Shown piece by piece: positions 17,530 to 27,216 of a DNA stretch of 64,000 nt (its first letter is position 1; the number at the start of each line of letters is the position of its first letter). A program made the position numbers and the translations under genes. This stretch comes from Mesorhizobium sp. AR10 (GTDB taxonomy: Bacteria > Pseudomonadota > Alphaproteobacteria > Rhizobiales > Rhizobiaceae), in assembly GCF_024746795.1 (NCBI RefSeq), contig NZ_CP080523.1, forward strand, positions 124,001 to 188,000. Direction: 5' to 3'. Under the pieces are notes generated by a model. The model saw only the letters and a list, made by a program, of their open reading frames with translations, did no database searches and was not told the origin of the DNA.

Positions 17530-17648
17530 GGCGATTCACAAAGAGATTCTACCGGGTCGTTCCAGCGTTATCTCGACCCGGAACCTATTCCGAGCGCGCT
17601 TACGCCTTGCTGGCGTCTGAGCGCACATTCCAGTCCAAGGAAAAAGAT

Positions 17649-19082
17649 ATGTACACGAAACTGGCACTGCTCATCGACGGCGAATGGATAGAGGAAACCA
17701 ATGCTGGGAGCGAAACCGTTCTCAATCCTGCCACAGAACAGCCCCTCGGCACGCTGCCCCACGCCGGAAAGGCAGAGCTTGACCGCGCTCTCGCGGCGGC
17801 AAGCCGGGCCTTCGAGGGCTGGAAGCGTACCTCACCTTACGAGCGTGGCAAGATCCTGCGCCGCGCCGCTGACTTGATGCGTGAGCGTCTAGACCACATT
17901 GCGACGGTGCTAACGTTGGAGGAAGGTAAGACTCTGGCGGAGGCGAAAGGTGAGATTACCGCCGCGGCAGAGTTCTTTGACTGGTTCGCAGAAGAGGGGC
18001 GGCGTAGCTATGGCCGTGTTATCCCGGCGCGCTTGCCCGATATGCGCCAGACGGTCACACAGGAACCGATTGGCCCTGTGGCTTGTTTTACGCCATGGAA
18101 CTTCCCGGCTGTGACGCCCGCGCGCAAGATTGCCCCTGCTCTAGCCGCTGGGTGCACCTGCATCATCAAGCCGGCTGAGGAAACGCCGGGCACCACGCTG
18201 GAAATGGCGCGGGCGCTCACCGATGCAGGGCTACCCAAAGGTGTGCTGAACGTGGTCTTCGGTGTGCCAGCAGACGTCTCCGAGTACCTCATTCGTTCAC
18301 CGCTGATCCGCAAGATCTCCTTCACCGGATCGACTCCGGTGGGCCGTCACCTCGCTCGGCTGGCAGGAGAGACTCTGACTGTTGCCACCATGGAGCTGGG
18401 CGGCCACGCGCCCGTGATTGTCGCGAAAGATGCCGACATTCAGCGCGCGGCGGAGCTCTCGATGACCATCAAACTTCGCAACACTGGCCAAGTCTGTACC
18501 TCGCCGACGCGCTTCTTCGTCGAACGCCCTATCTACGAAGAGTACCTTGAACACGCGCGCGCCTTCGTGGAGAAGCAGGTGGTGGGCGACGGCCTGCAAG
18601 CAGGCACCACCGTGGGTCCCCTCGCCAACACCCGCCGCGTTGCTGCCATGGATGACCTAATCTCCGATGCCTTGTCCCATTCGGCCCGTCTGGTCGCCGG
18701 AGGCGAACGCCTGAAGGGGATAGGCCTGATGTACAAGCCCACCATCTTGGCGGACATGCCCGATCAGGCGAAGGCCATGACAGAGGAACCATTCGGCCCG
18801 CTTGCGCTAATACAACCTGTTGATGACATAGAGCAGGCCCTCGCACGAGCGAACGCGTTGCCTTATGGTCTGGCCGGGTATGCCTTCACTCGCTCCGCCG
18901 CGACTGCCAACCGCATAGCGGAGGAGCTAGAGGTGGGCGTTATCGGCATCAACCAGATGGTGGTGACGATCCCTGAAACCCCTTTCGGCGGAATCGGCGA
19001 CAGCGGCTGGGGTCGCGAAGGCGGTATCGAGGGTCTGGAATCCTACACTGTAAGAAAATATGTCGGCCATCTTCATGTCTAG
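17649..19082 (+). CDS. hypH: NAD(P)-dependent aldehyde dehydrogenase, probable 2-oxoglutarate semialdehyde dehydrogenase
   Basis: A 477-residue aldehyde dehydrogenase of the succinate-semialdehyde/KGSA group. Visible elements are the NAD-binding TPWNFPAVTPARKIAPAL block, FTGSTPVG, the general base E249 in MELGGHAP and the nucleophile C283 in GQVCTSPTR. It would oxidise 2-oxoglutarate semialdehyde to 2-oxoglutarate, the last step of hydroxyproline breakdown. The ATG at 17649 has AAGGAA 8 nt upstream and gives the family start; the frame extends upstream without a better site. The whole gene is absent from the inverted copy, so this is the only copy in the window. Confidence 0.88.
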   Translation: MYTKLALLIDGEWIEETNAGSETVLNPATEQPLGTLPHAGKAELDRALAAASRAFEGWKRTSPYERGKILRRAADLMRERLDHIATVLTLEEGKTLAEAKGEITAAAEFFDWFAEEGRRSYGRVIPARLPDMRQTVTQEPIGPVACFTPWNFPAVTPARKIAPALAAGCTCIIKPAEETPGTTLEMARALTDAGLPKGVLNVVFGVPADVSEYLIRSPLIRKISFTGSTPVGRHLARLAGETLTVATMELGGHAPVIVAKDADIQRAAELSMTIKLRNTGQVCTSPTRFFVERPIYEEYLEHARAFVEKQVVGDGLQAGTTVGPLANTRRVAAMDDLISDALSHSARLVAGGERLKGIGLMYKPTILADMPDQAKAMTEEPFGPLALIQPVDDIEQALARANALPYGLAGYAFTRSAATANRIAEELEVGVIGINQMVVTIPETPFGGIGDSGWGREGGIEGLESYTVRKYVGHLHV

Positions 19083-19116
19083 CACGGGATGAGACGAAAG
19101 GAAAAGGAGGGCGGGC

Positions 19117-20505
19117 ATGAGCTTGGATGGGACATTTTCGGGCTGGCGGCCGCGGCAGCTTGCCGCCGAGGGACCGCGCTACCTTGCCCTGGTCAATGCT
19201 CTGGAGCAGGACATCGCCGATGGCCGGCTGTCGGATGGCGACCGCCTGCCGCCGCACCGTGACCTAGCGCGAGAGCTTAGTCTTTCCGTCGGCACTGTGA
19301 GCAAAGCCTACCAGGCGGCCGAACAGCGCGGTATCGTCAGCGGCCATGTCGGGCAGGGCACCTTCGTCCGTCGCCGTTCCGCCGCCCGCGCCGAGGCGGC
19401 TGCAGGACATGAACCAGTCAATTTAGCGCTCAACATGCCCGCCGAGGGGAACGAAGCGCAGATCCTGTCGGCGTTGTTTGGCGAGATAGTGCGCGAGCGT
19501 GATCTTGCACCGTTGCTGCGCTACCACCCCCACGGCGGCATCTGGAGGCACCGCGAAATCATCGCCGCCTCGCTGTCCGACAAAAGCTTTGCCGTCGAGC
19601 CGGCACGGCTGTTCCTGTGCAACGGCGCCCAGCACGCCATCGACATCGCGCTGCGCCTGGTGGCGAAGCCCGGCGACAGCATCTTGGTGGATGCTTTCAC
19701 CTATTCCGGCTTCAAGGCAATCGCTGCAGCCAGCCATTTCAACTTGGTGCCTGTGGAGATGGATGAGGAGGGAATAGATCCAGAGGCGCTGAAACAGGCC
19801 TGCCGCGGGTCCGGCGCGCGGGTGCTCTATTGCATGCCAACGCTGCAGAGCCCTACGGCACGCACCATGAACCTTGGGCGTCGCCGGGGTATCGCTGACC
19901 TGGCCGAGGAACTTGATCTCACCGTCATCGAGGATGACGTCTACGGGTTTTTCTTCGCCGAGCGTCCTGTGCCGATCGCCTCGTTGGCGCCGGGCCGAAC
20001 CTTCTACGTCACGTCCTATTCCAAATGCATTGCACCGGGCTTCCGACTCGGCACATTGACGGTCCCGACGGCCTACATTGCTCAAGCCGAGCTCCTTCTG
20101 CACGCCTCCGCCTGGTTTGTGGCTCCCATGCTGAGCGAGGCAGTGGTGCGGCTGATTGAAAACGGCAAGCTGGAAGAACTTCTGCGTGAGCGGCGCCGGC
20201 AGGCGCTGGAGCGTTACCGCGTGTTCCTAGAGGTCTTTCCCAACGCCGCAAAACTTCAGTTCCCGGCCTTCTTTGGATGGTTGCCATTGCCGGCGGAGTG
20301 GTCCGCAGATCAATTTGCCGCCGCTGCGCGGGGTCGCGGCATATTTGTGACGCCGCCCATCGCCTCCGGGGTGGGTGAGGCTGACCCCGGCGCAATCCGC
20401 ATCTGCCTTGGCGCGCCAAAGGACCTTAGAGAACTCTCTGATGTGCTTCAGGCACTGCGCGATATCTTGAGTCGCCACCCAGCAAGCGTCGTTTCCGTCG
20501 CATAG
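19117..20505 (+). CDS. MocR-type regulator (GntR helix-turn-helix fused to class I aminotransferase domain)
   Basis: A 462-residue regulator. Residues about 15-85 form a GntR winged helix (LSLSVGTVSKAYQAAEQRGI). Residues about 110-455 form a fold-type I aminotransferase domain with PLP lysine K303 in SYSKCIAPGFRLG and the cofactor pair D273/Y276 in EDDVYG. MocR proteins sense PLP or an amino substrate and switch promoters nearby. It is co-directional with and downstream of the hydroxyproline genes, and probably controls them. Whether it acts on the shared promoter module is untested. AGGAGGG stands 5 nt before the ATG. The duplicate at 35112-36500 has His in place of Y276. Confidence 0.92.
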   Translation: MSLDGTFSGWRPRQLAAEGPRYLALVNALEQDIADGRLSDGDRLPPHRDLARELSLSVGTVSKAYQAAEQRGIVSGHVGQGTFVRRRSAARAEAAAGHEPVNLALNMPAEGNEAQILSALFGEIVRERDLAPLLRYHPHGGIWRHREIIAASLSDKSFAVEPARLFLCNGAQHAIDIALRLVAKPGDSILVDAFTYSGFKAIAAASHFNLVPVEMDEEGIDPEALKQACRGSGARVLYCMPTLQSPTARTMNLGRRRGIADLAEELDLTVIEDDVYGFFFAERPVPIASLAPGRTFYVTSYSKCIAPGFRLGTLTVPTAYIAQAELLLHASAWFVAPMLSEAVVRLIENGKLEELLRERRRQALERYRVFLEVFPNAAKLQFPAFFGWLPLPAEWSADQFAAAARGRGIFVTPPIASGVGEADPGAIRICLGAPKDLRELSDVLQALRDILSRHPASVVSVA

Positions 20506-20532
20506 CTGGATGCTTGTTTCCGGCCAAGTCTG

Positions 20533-20943
20533 TCAATCGGACTTGAATCGGCACGCCGGTAGGCGTGCAAAAGGCAGGTAAGGCTGGATCAGGCGCGGTT
20601 TTTGAAACGCCAGGATTCGTTGCCGGTTACAACCGTTTCGCGACGAGCCGCCCCTGCTTGCCGTTGCGGTTCTCGGTCTCGATCCGTTTGACGAGGTAAC
20701 AACATTGTAGAAGCGGCCCCGAGCATCGTTGCGAATGAGCGATCGAGCGACTGCGATGGCGGGCTGCGACTTGCCGATTGCGGTGCTGCCGATGAAGGCC
20801 GCATTGCGCTGGTCAGCGATGAAAGCACCCGTGGCAAGCTCACCCTCAGCGAAATGCGCAAACCAGCGCTCCGCATCCGCCACTCGAGACGCTCCGTGCC
20901 ACACGCCGATCGCAAACCTTGCAACAAATCCTTCAAGTAACAT
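20533..20943 (-). pseudogene. IS21-type istB ATPase remnant
   Basis: Read on the minus strand, the segment AERWFAHFAEGELATGAFIA followed by ADQRNAAFIG and a damaged P-loop (STAIGKS for GTGTGKS), then ARSLIRN.ARGRFYNVV, is characteristic of IstB, the transposition helper of IS21 elements. After that the frame shifts and only scattered pieces remain. No istA partner is present. This is an old IS remnant lying just outside copy 1 of the inverted duplication. Confidence 0.75.
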
Positions 20944-21077
20944 TTACAGAATCTTTGCGACCGCAAATCCTTAACGATGCTACGTTCCTCAGCAACTTCA
21001 ACGGCGCGGCACCCAAGTCTGCGGTACGACTGAAATGCCGCTGCCTATGTACGCTAGACAACAGAGGGGTCGAAAGA

Positions 21078-22319
21078 ATGGCGAGAAGAGCGCTCATCCT
21101 GATTGAAGGCGGAGCATGGGGTTGTTGTCTGCTATACGTCCAAGCGGCCCAGCGTCTTGGTCTTCATCCAATTAACCTTTCGGCTAACCCCGCTCAGCAC
21201 GACTTTCTTATGGCCGGATGTGAAACAATCCGTGTGGATACAGGCAATCTCGATGCTCTAATCGGCGAATGTTCCCGGTTGCGTGCCTCCCATGAGATTG
21301 TTGGCATTGTATGCGCCGAGGAGCGGGTCCATGCGACAGTTGGCAAGCTCTGCCAGTATTTCGATCTACCGGGACCGAACCCGGCATCGATCGAACTATG
21401 CTGCGACAAATTTACCCAACGTCAGCTCCTGGCGGAGGCCGACATTCCAATACCTGCTTATCGCTTGGCAGCGAACGCGAGGGACGTAGAAAGCTCTGCT
21501 GCGGAGATAGGCCTTCCAGTGATTCTTAAGCCGGCCGTGGGCAGCGGCAGCGTCGGTGTCCGATTGTGCCGGAACTTCGATGAGGTAGCCGACCATACGA
21601 CCTACCTGTTAGGCGGGAAGCATATATGGCAGTCTTCGCCGAGGATACTGGTCGAAGAGTTCGCGCAAGGCCCACATTATCTCGCTGCAACGATGGGAAA
21701 TGAGGTCATTGGCTTCGGCGCCGCTGAGTACGGCCCTCCACCGCATTTTGTCTTTCGCCAGTTGACCTTTCCGGCCCAGCTGACCGATGATCAGCATGAG
21801 CGTGTCGCTGGTGTTTCGCTGAGCTGTTTGCGAGCTCTCGGCCTTGGCTGGGGGCCAACAAACATTGAAATCCGGTGGACGGAGCGTGGCCCAGTCGTCA
21901 TTGAAGTCAATCCGCGTCTTGCTGCCGCGCCCGAGCCTCAACTGCTTCAGCTGGCTTACGGTATCGATCTCATCGCCGCGCATATCAAGCTTGTCATCGG
22001 CGACGACTGGAATTTGCGCAAAACGCATTCGTACACTGCGGCCGCACAGTCCCTAATTCCTGATCGGGATGGCACTCTCGATTGGATCGATGGCGAGCGT
22101 CGGGCAGCAGCTATACCAGGTGTCGCCGAGGTCAAACTCTATGTCGAACCCAAGACACGGATCGTCAGGAAGGGCGATTTCCAAGACCGCATGGGATATG
22201 TCATCGCGGCTTCACCCAGTCGTGCTGAGACCGACGTGATACTTCAGCGCGCCGTCGACTTAATCAACTGGTCGATCACACCATTTCCGCCCCTCGGCGA
22301 ACAGGAACAATCTGAATGA
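21078..22319 (+). CDS. ATP-grasp carboxylate-amine ligase
   Basis: A 413-residue ATP-grasp protein with an N-terminal Rossmann-like pre-ATP-grasp domain (residues 1-105). The central lobe has the ATP-lysine segment LPVILKPAVGSGSVGV, the hinge ILVEEFAQGP, and the metal-binding end VVIEVNPRLA. ATP-grasp ligases activate a carboxylate as acyl phosphate and join it to an amine, as in dipeptide or amino-acid ligases. The substrates cannot be told. The frame is open to 20919, but ATG 21078 follows a GAGGGG and starts a clean family N-terminus. It is followed by a NodU-like carbamoyltransferase, which suggests a small natural-product or Nod-type modification pathway. Confidence 0.85.
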   Translation: MARRALILIEGGAWGCCLLYVQAAQRLGLHPINLSANPAQHDFLMAGCETIRVDTGNLDALIGECSRLRASHEIVGIVCAEERVHATVGKLCQYFDLPGPNPASIELCCDKFTQRQLLAEADIPIPAYRLAANARDVESSAAEIGLPVILKPAVGSGSVGVRLCRNFDEVADHTTYLLGGKHIWQSSPRILVEEFAQGPHYLAATMGNEVIGFGAAEYGPPPHFVFRQLTFPAQLTDDQHERVAGVSLSCLRALGLGWGPTNIEIRWTERGPVVIEVNPRLAAAPEPQLLQLAYGIDLIAAHIKLVIGDDWNLRKTHSYTAAAQSLIPDRDGTLDWIDGERRAAAIPGVAEVKLYVEPKTRIVRKGDFQDRMGYVIAASPSRAETDVILQRAVDLINWSITPFPPLGEQEQSE

Positions 22320-22612
22320 CGCTTCAAACTGGACGGTTTTTGGCCAGGGCGTAGGGATCGGTCATTTGCGGGGGATGGGCGACGTTTCCCTTATGGGTGT
22401 CAAAGATCTGTCCGCGCCAAACGCCTTCGGGGACGTCCGATTGGCGGTTGCCAGTCGATTGCTGAGACGCCCGGCGGCACGAACGGCCGGCTTCGAGCTC
22501 TCAAAACGGCGCGCAAGCAGCTGATCGTTCTGTCGCAGAGAAAAGAACCGAATTGTTCAGCGGATTAAGGAATTTCGTCGAGACGAGCGGCGTTGCACCA
22601 AGGAGTAGTAGC

Positions 22613-24169
22613 ATGAGGATAATGGCGTTCAAACCGGACCATGATGGGACAATTGCGGCGTTGGATGTATCAGCAGCCGAGCTGATTTATTCATACGAGG
22701 CTGAGAAGGATAGCTTTCCCCGATATTCGCCCATTAACCCCACGACCATCCTCGAAGCCGCTGGGCGCCTGGACACGATTCCGGATGTGATTGCTGTCGG
22801 TGGTTGGGAGACAACGGGATTCGGCCACGACGCGGTAGGCTACTATGGAATAGCTCAGGGGTCGGCTGTTGTCGGCGAGAGGACCATTTTCGGCCGCAAG
22901 GTGCATTTCTATTCCTCGACGCACGAGCGCTCCCATCTCTGGGGCTGCTACGGCATGTCGCCATTCCCGGCCGGGATGCCCTGTTATGTGCTGATCTGGG
23001 AAGGATGGTGCGGCGATTTTTATGAAATCGATGAGTGCCTGCAGGTCGTGCATAGGGGAAAAGTGATGGCGTATCCCGGCCACAAATATGCTTTCCTTTA
23101 TGCGCTTGCCGATCCGAGCGCAGGACCAACGCGTATGGAAGACGCCGGAAAGTTAATGGCGCTTTGCGCCTATGGGCAGACCGGATCGCCTGACTGGGAC
23201 GAGCAGTCGCTAATCGATTTCCTACTTCCAAGCGATGTGTACCCGTTGTACAAGGAGGATGTGCGGAATTCGCCCTACTATAACATTGGCGTAACCCATC
23301 AGAAGTTCACCAACCTCGCCAGGCGCGTTTCGGACGCCATCTTCGATTCGTTCCACACTTTCGCGAAGAAGAACCTGACAAAGGGCTACCCGTTGCTGAT
23401 TTCCGGCGGGTGTGGATTGAACTGCGAGTGGAACCGCCGTTGGCTCGAAACGAATCTTTTTCCCGACGTTTTTATTCCGCCGTGCACAAACGATACAGGC
23501 TCGGCGATCGGGACCGCAGTCGACGCTATGCGGCATTTCACCGGCAACGCGAAGATCAAATGGAACGTCTATTCAGGCCAGCCTTTCATATTTGATGACA
23601 TCGATCAGGCTGGACTCGAGGTCTATCCACTCGATTACGGCCAGGTGGCCTCGGCGCTGCTCGAGGACAAGGTGATCGGCTGGGTACAGGGAAATTGCGA
23701 AATCGGGCCACGGGCGCTCGGCAACCGGTCAATTCTCGCGGCGCCTTTTTCAAAGGTAACCCATGAGCGCTTAAACCGCATCAAGAACCGGGAGGATTTC
23801 CGCCCGATTGCGCCGGTTTGCCTGGAAAAGGACGTGGGCGTCCACTTCGATCTAGCACGCCCGTCGCCCTATATGCTTCTTTTCCAGAAGGTCCTTGATA
23901 GCCGATTGAGAGCCGTCACCCACGTTGACGGCACAGCGCGGGCTCAGACCGTTTCGCAGGAGCAAAACCCACGCCTGTTTCAACTGCTTACCACGTTCAA
24001 AGCTCAAAGCGGCGTCGGCGTTCTATGCAACACATCGCTGAACTTCAACGGCACCGGCTTCATCAATCGCGCAAGCGATTTGCTGACGTATGCCCGGGCC
24101 ACAGGTCTCGACGGATTCGTGATCAACGATGCCTTTTATCTCCTCAAGCAAGCCCCCCTCACCGCATAG
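22613..24169 (+). CDS. NodU/CmcH-family O-carbamoyltransferase
   Basis: A 518-residue carbamoyltransferase. The N-terminal half resembles the Kae1/TsaD-like carbamoyladenylate fold (HERSHLWGCYGMSPF for the histidine pair). The C-terminal domain has the hallmark CEIGPRALGNRSILAAPFSK and REDFRPIAPVCLEKD. NodU and TobZ use carbamoyl phosphate and ATP to carbamoylate a sugar or alcohol hydroxyl. Sequence features outside these motifs are unlike typical NodU, and no nod genes or recognisable nod box adjoin it, so the acceptor may be something other than a Nod factor. AAGGAG stands 8 nt before ATG 22613. The 293 bases before it contain nothing I recognise. Confidence 0.85.
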   Translation: MRIMAFKPDHDGTIAALDVSAAELIYSYEAEKDSFPRYSPINPTTILEAAGRLDTIPDVIAVGGWETTGFGHDAVGYYGIAQGSAVVGERTIFGRKVHFYSSTHERSHLWGCYGMSPFPAGMPCYVLIWEGWCGDFYEIDECLQVVHRGKVMAYPGHKYAFLYALADPSAGPTRMEDAGKLMALCAYGQTGSPDWDEQSLIDFLLPSDVYPLYKEDVRNSPYYNIGVTHQKFTNLARRVSDAIFDSFHTFAKKNLTKGYPLLISGGCGLNCEWNRRWLETNLFPDVFIPPCTNDTGSAIGTAVDAMRHFTGNAKIKWNVYSGQPFIFDDIDQAGLEVYPLDYGQVASALLEDKVIGWVQGNCEIGPRALGNRSILAAPFSKVTHERLNRIKNREDFRPIAPVCLEKDVGVHFDLARPSPYMLLFQKVLDSRLRAVTHVDGTARAQTVSQEQNPRLFQLLTTFKAQSGVGVLCNTSLNFNGTGFINRASDLLTYARATGLDGFVINDAFYLLKQAPLTA

Positions 24170-24236
24170 ACTGGACAGAAAAAGACCGCGTAGCGAGGGA
24201 GAAAGCATCCCTCCGCGCATCATGAGGTCCCGTCGG

Positions 24237-24363
24237 ACACCGGCGCGGAGACCCTAGCACGTGCCATGACGATCATTGAGACGGCCAAGATGAATGGCTT
24301 CGATCCGCAGGCATATCTGGCCGACGTGCTCGATCGCAGTACGCATACGACGAAGGCCGCATG
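24237..24363 (+). pseudogene. IS66 transposase C-terminal fragment
   Basis: About 40 codons (AMTIIETAKMNGFDPQAYLADVL) match the C-terminus of IS66 TnpC. Nothing of the rest of the gene is on this strand. It lies head to head with the larger IS66 remnant that begins at 24416 on the other strand. Confidence 0.65.
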
Positions 24364-24684
24364 ATTGGGACACGCGCGCGTGCGCGGCAGGCTCTATGAT
24401 GGCGTTGCGTGAAGGTCAGGCGGTCTGCTGATCGACCGGTTTGTCGGCGTCGCGCAGCTTTTTCCATTGCCAGGGCAGTAGTTCGTGCAGACGCGAGGCG
24501 GGAAGATCGGCAATGCGGGCCAGGACGTCGGCGAGCCAGGCTTTCGGGTCGACGTCGTTGAGGCGTGCCGTGGTGATGAGGGTAAGCATAACGGCGGCGC
24601 GGTCGGCGCCGCGCAGGGAACCGGCGAAGGTCCAGTTTCGCCTTCCCAGAGTCATCGCAGGGTCATTCTGCCCATGTCGGGCAG

Positions 24685-24974
24685 ATGGTAGAGTTTCATT
24701 ATCGCTGGCATCCATATTACGGCGGTCGTTTTCGGCATGAAGGTCGCGAGGACCGGGCCAATGGCGCGATCATCCGGGTAGAGATCAGGCCGGGTGAGAT
24801 CATCCAGGTGGCGGAGTGTGGAGTGGATGCTGGATCGGGCGTTTTGCGCCGACATGGAGATGGGCGAACCGCGCGTTGCGGTGGTTGGGCTTGCAGAGCT
24901 TCATAGACTGCTTACCGAGCGCGGTTTCAGGCAGACTTCGACGGATGGACTCACGGCCATCCAGGAGGCGCGCC
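24685..24974 (+). pseudogene. Small hypothetical gene of the element, apparently frameshifted
   Basis: The frame from 24685 reads MVEFHYRWHPYYGGRFRHEG through GEIIQV and then loses sense. A neighbouring frame continues with WMLDRAFCADMEMGEPRVAV to about 24970. A 7-nt tandem-like insertion (TGTGGAG near 24815) would explain the shift. The product would be about 95 residues and is not recognised beyond its usual company with such recombinases. Confidence 0.45.
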
Positions 24975-25160
24975 ATGAAGGCACTACCACGACCCTCGTC
25001 GCTACCGCTGCTGACCCAGCAGCTGAGCATGCCGCTCGATACGCCGCAGATGCGAGGCCTGAGCGACGCGGAACGAAGCGCCGTCGTTGCCAGGCTGGCG
25101 ACCCTCCTGATGGCCGCGGCCGGCGTCGCGACGAAGGAGACGAGCGATGACGGGCAATGA
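24975..25160 (+). CDS. Small hypothetical protein coupled to the recombinase
   Basis: A 61-residue open frame (MKALPRPSSLPLLTQQLSMP...) with AGGAGG 6 nt before its ATG. It overlaps the recombinase start by 14 nt, so the two are translationally coupled. It contains a helical LSDAERSAVVARLATLLMAA segment. No function is recognised; an accessory or directionality role is conceivable but not shown. Confidence 0.55.
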   Translation: MKALPRPSSLPLLTQQLSMPLDTPQMRGLSDAERSAVVARLATLLMAAAGVATKETSDDGQ

Positions 25161-27216
25161 TCTCCTTCCAGCGACGGTGCTGAAGCGCAAAGCTGTGGTC
25201 TACGTTCGACAGTCGACCCCCGGTAAGGTCCAGAACAACCTGGAAAGCCAGCGGCGACAATATGAACTTGTGGATGTTGCGCGCCGCTGGGGATTCCATG
25301 ATGTCGAGGTGATCGACGATGACCTTGGTCGGACCGCCAGCGGCGCTGTCGACCGCCCTGGTTTCGAGCGACTGGTGAGCGGCCTGTGCACAGGCAAAGT
25401 TGGCGCAGTGCTCTGCCTCGACGCATCGCGCCTTTCCCGTAACGGCCGGGATTGGCACCACCTCCTGGAACTGTGCGGCCTGGTTGAAGCGCGCGTCATA
25501 GATCTCGACGGGGTGTACAATCCTTGTCGGCCTAACGATCGATTGTTGTTGGGCATGAAGGGCAGCATCAGCGAGTTTGAGCTCGGCATATTGCGAACGC
25601 GCATGCTTGACGCGGCTCGCGCCAAAGCGCGGCGGGGGGAACTGCGCCTCAGTGTTCCGATCGGCTATATCTGGCATCGTGAATACGGTCTGGGGCTTGA
25701 TCCTGATCTTCGGGTACAGCAGGCGATCCGCCTCATCTTTTCGCGCTTCCGTGAGCTTGGCAGCGCCCGCCAGGTGCTGATTTCGCTGACGGCTGATAAT
25801 TTCCATTTTCCCCGCCCTTCTGACGGGCGCAAAACGGTGTCCTTCGACTGGGTGCCGGTTCGCTATCGAAGTGTTATTTCGATCCTGAAGAACCCATTCT
25901 ACGCCGGGGTCTATGTCTATGGTAAAAGCGAGAAGCGAACGGAGATTGTCGATGGCAGGGCTCGCAAAAGCTACGGCCACAACAAGCCCTTTGGAACGTG
26001 GGAAGTGCTGCTCCAGGATCATCATGAAGGTTATATCGATTGGAGTGAGTTTGAGCGGAACCAGAGCCATATCGCCGTCAATGCCTTTGGACAGAAAGGC
26101 GGCATCAAGTCGGGTCGTGGCGGCCGTGCGCTGCTTGCGGGCCTGCTCACCTGCGGCCGATGTGGAAGGCGGTTGGGCGTTGTCTATTCGGGCCGGCCTC
26201 CGGGTCATCCCTATTACCGCTGCGAACGTATCAACCAGATGCTGGCCAAGCCGCGATGCATGACTTTTGGCGCATCTCGCATCGACCCTGCCATCGGCAA
26301 AGAGATATTGAGAGCCGTGACGCCAATGGCGATCGAGGCCGCAATGGAAGCTGATCGTGCGCATCGGAATAATCTGGAAGAACGACACCGTATGGTGGAG
26401 CTGGACTTGCAGCAAGCTCGATACGAGGCATCTCTGGCTGAGCGTCGCTATGCCGCTTGCGACCCCGACAACCGGCTGATCGCTGCCCAACTTGAGAAGA
26501 GCTGGGAGGCAGCGCTCAGGCGCGTGGAAGCCTGTGAAGCGGGTTTGGCCCAAGCGCGACAAATCGATCTTGTCACCCCAGTTCCCGATTTTGCTGGCAT
26601 TGCCACCGACCTGGAGGCTGCCTGGCGCGCGCCTGACGTCGATATGCGTTGCCGTCAGCAGCTCCTCCGCACCCTCGTGTCGGATATCATCGCTGACGTC
26701 GATGAAGAGCAACGTGAAGTTATTTTGACGATCCACTGGAGGGGTGGCCAGCACTGCCAGCTGCGTATTCGCAAACCCAAAGCTGGCGAACATGGCCAGA
26801 GTACTCCGGAGGCCGCCCTTGCCGTCATGCGGTCTATGGCTACCCGCTGGTCCGACACAGACATTGCTGCGACTCTCAACCGGATGGGAATGCAGACCGG
26901 ACAAGGCAAAACCTGGACGGCGCGCCGTGTCGGGGCACTGCGCACGGTCCATAAAATCCACGGCTACCGATCCGCCGAAAAGAATGGCGAATGGCTCACG
27001 CTGACCGAAGCCGCCAAAAAGCTTGGAGTTACCGCTCATCGTGTCCGTCGACTGATCAAGGAGGGCGTGCTCCCTACCGAGCAGGTTGTTCCGGATGCGC
27101 CGCACCAAATACGAGCCACGGACCTGGAAAAGGATCAAGTAACCCAGTTTCCGCGTCACAGGGGCCCGTGTCGTATCAAAATGGAAAACCAAAAGTCCCT
27201 GTTTCCGGACGTTTGA
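25147..27216 (+). CDS. Large serine recombinase
   Basis: A 689-residue large serine recombinase. The N-terminal resolvase domain has the nucleophile S23 in YVRQSTPGK, the arginines of ASRLSRNGRDW, and the long helix of the dimer interface. A recombinase domain (about residues 170-290) and a zinc ribbon (CGRCGRRLGV, later YYRC, around 340-375) follow. Next comes a coiled-coil region with many Glu, Gln and Arg (around 415-480). The C-terminus adds a MerR-like helix-turn-helix (LTLTEAAKKLGVTAHRVRRL, about 617-636). Such enzymes integrate and excise elements by cutting both strands with a covalent serine link. It appears intact. Confidence 0.9.
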   Translation: MTGNDLLPATVLKRKAVVYVRQSTPGKVQNNLESQRRQYELVDVARRWGFHDVEVIDDDLGRTASGAVDRPGFERLVSGLCTGKVGAVLCLDASRLSRNGRDWHHLLELCGLVEARVIDLDGVYNPCRPNDRLLLGMKGSISEFELGILRTRMLDAARAKARRGELRLSVPIGYIWHREYGLGLDPDLRVQQAIRLIFSRFRELGSARQVLISLTADNFHFPRPSDGRKTVSFDWVPVRYRSVISILKNPFYAGVYVYGKSEKRTEIVDGRARKSYGHNKPFGTWEVLLQDHHEGYIDWSEFERNQSHIAVNAFGQKGGIKSGRGGRALLAGLLTCGRCGRRLGVVYSGRPPGHPYYRCERINQMLAKPRCMTFGASRIDPAIGKEILRAVTPMAIEAAMEADRAHRNNLEERHRMVELDLQQARYEASLAERRYAACDPDNRLIAAQLEKSWEAALRRVEACEAGLAQARQIDLVTPVPDFAGIATDLEAAWRAPDVDMRCRQQLLRTLVSDIIADVDEEQREVILTIHWRGGQHCQLRIRKPKAGEHGQSTPEAALAVMRSMATRWSDTDIAATLNRMGMQTGQGKTWTARRVGALRTVHKIHGYRSAEKNGEWLTLTEAAKKLGVTAHRVRRLIKEGVLPTEQVVPDAPHQIRATDLEKDQVTQFPRHRGPCRIKMENQKSLFPDV

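Larger units (their letters stand above)
14040..20524 (+). repeat. Inverted duplication, copy 1 (hydroxyproline operon)
   Basis: Nearly base-for-base identical, in opposite orientation, to 35095-39960. Copy 1 contains an extra 1.6 kb carrying the semialdehyde dehydrogenase gene. The right boundary lies just after the MocR gene (shared GCTGGATGCTTGTTTCCGG). At the left boundary the similarity fades inside the binding-protein gene. Confidence 0.92.

Noticed and set aside
20944..21077. A sigma-54 site (GGCACC...CTGC) before the ATP-grasp gene
   Set aside because: The spacing between GG and GC is 11 nt rather than 10 and the -24 box is poor.
22320..22612. A nod box before the NodU-like gene
   Set aside because: No repeated ATC-N9-GAT-type pattern with the usual spacing is visible, so nodulation control is not claimed.
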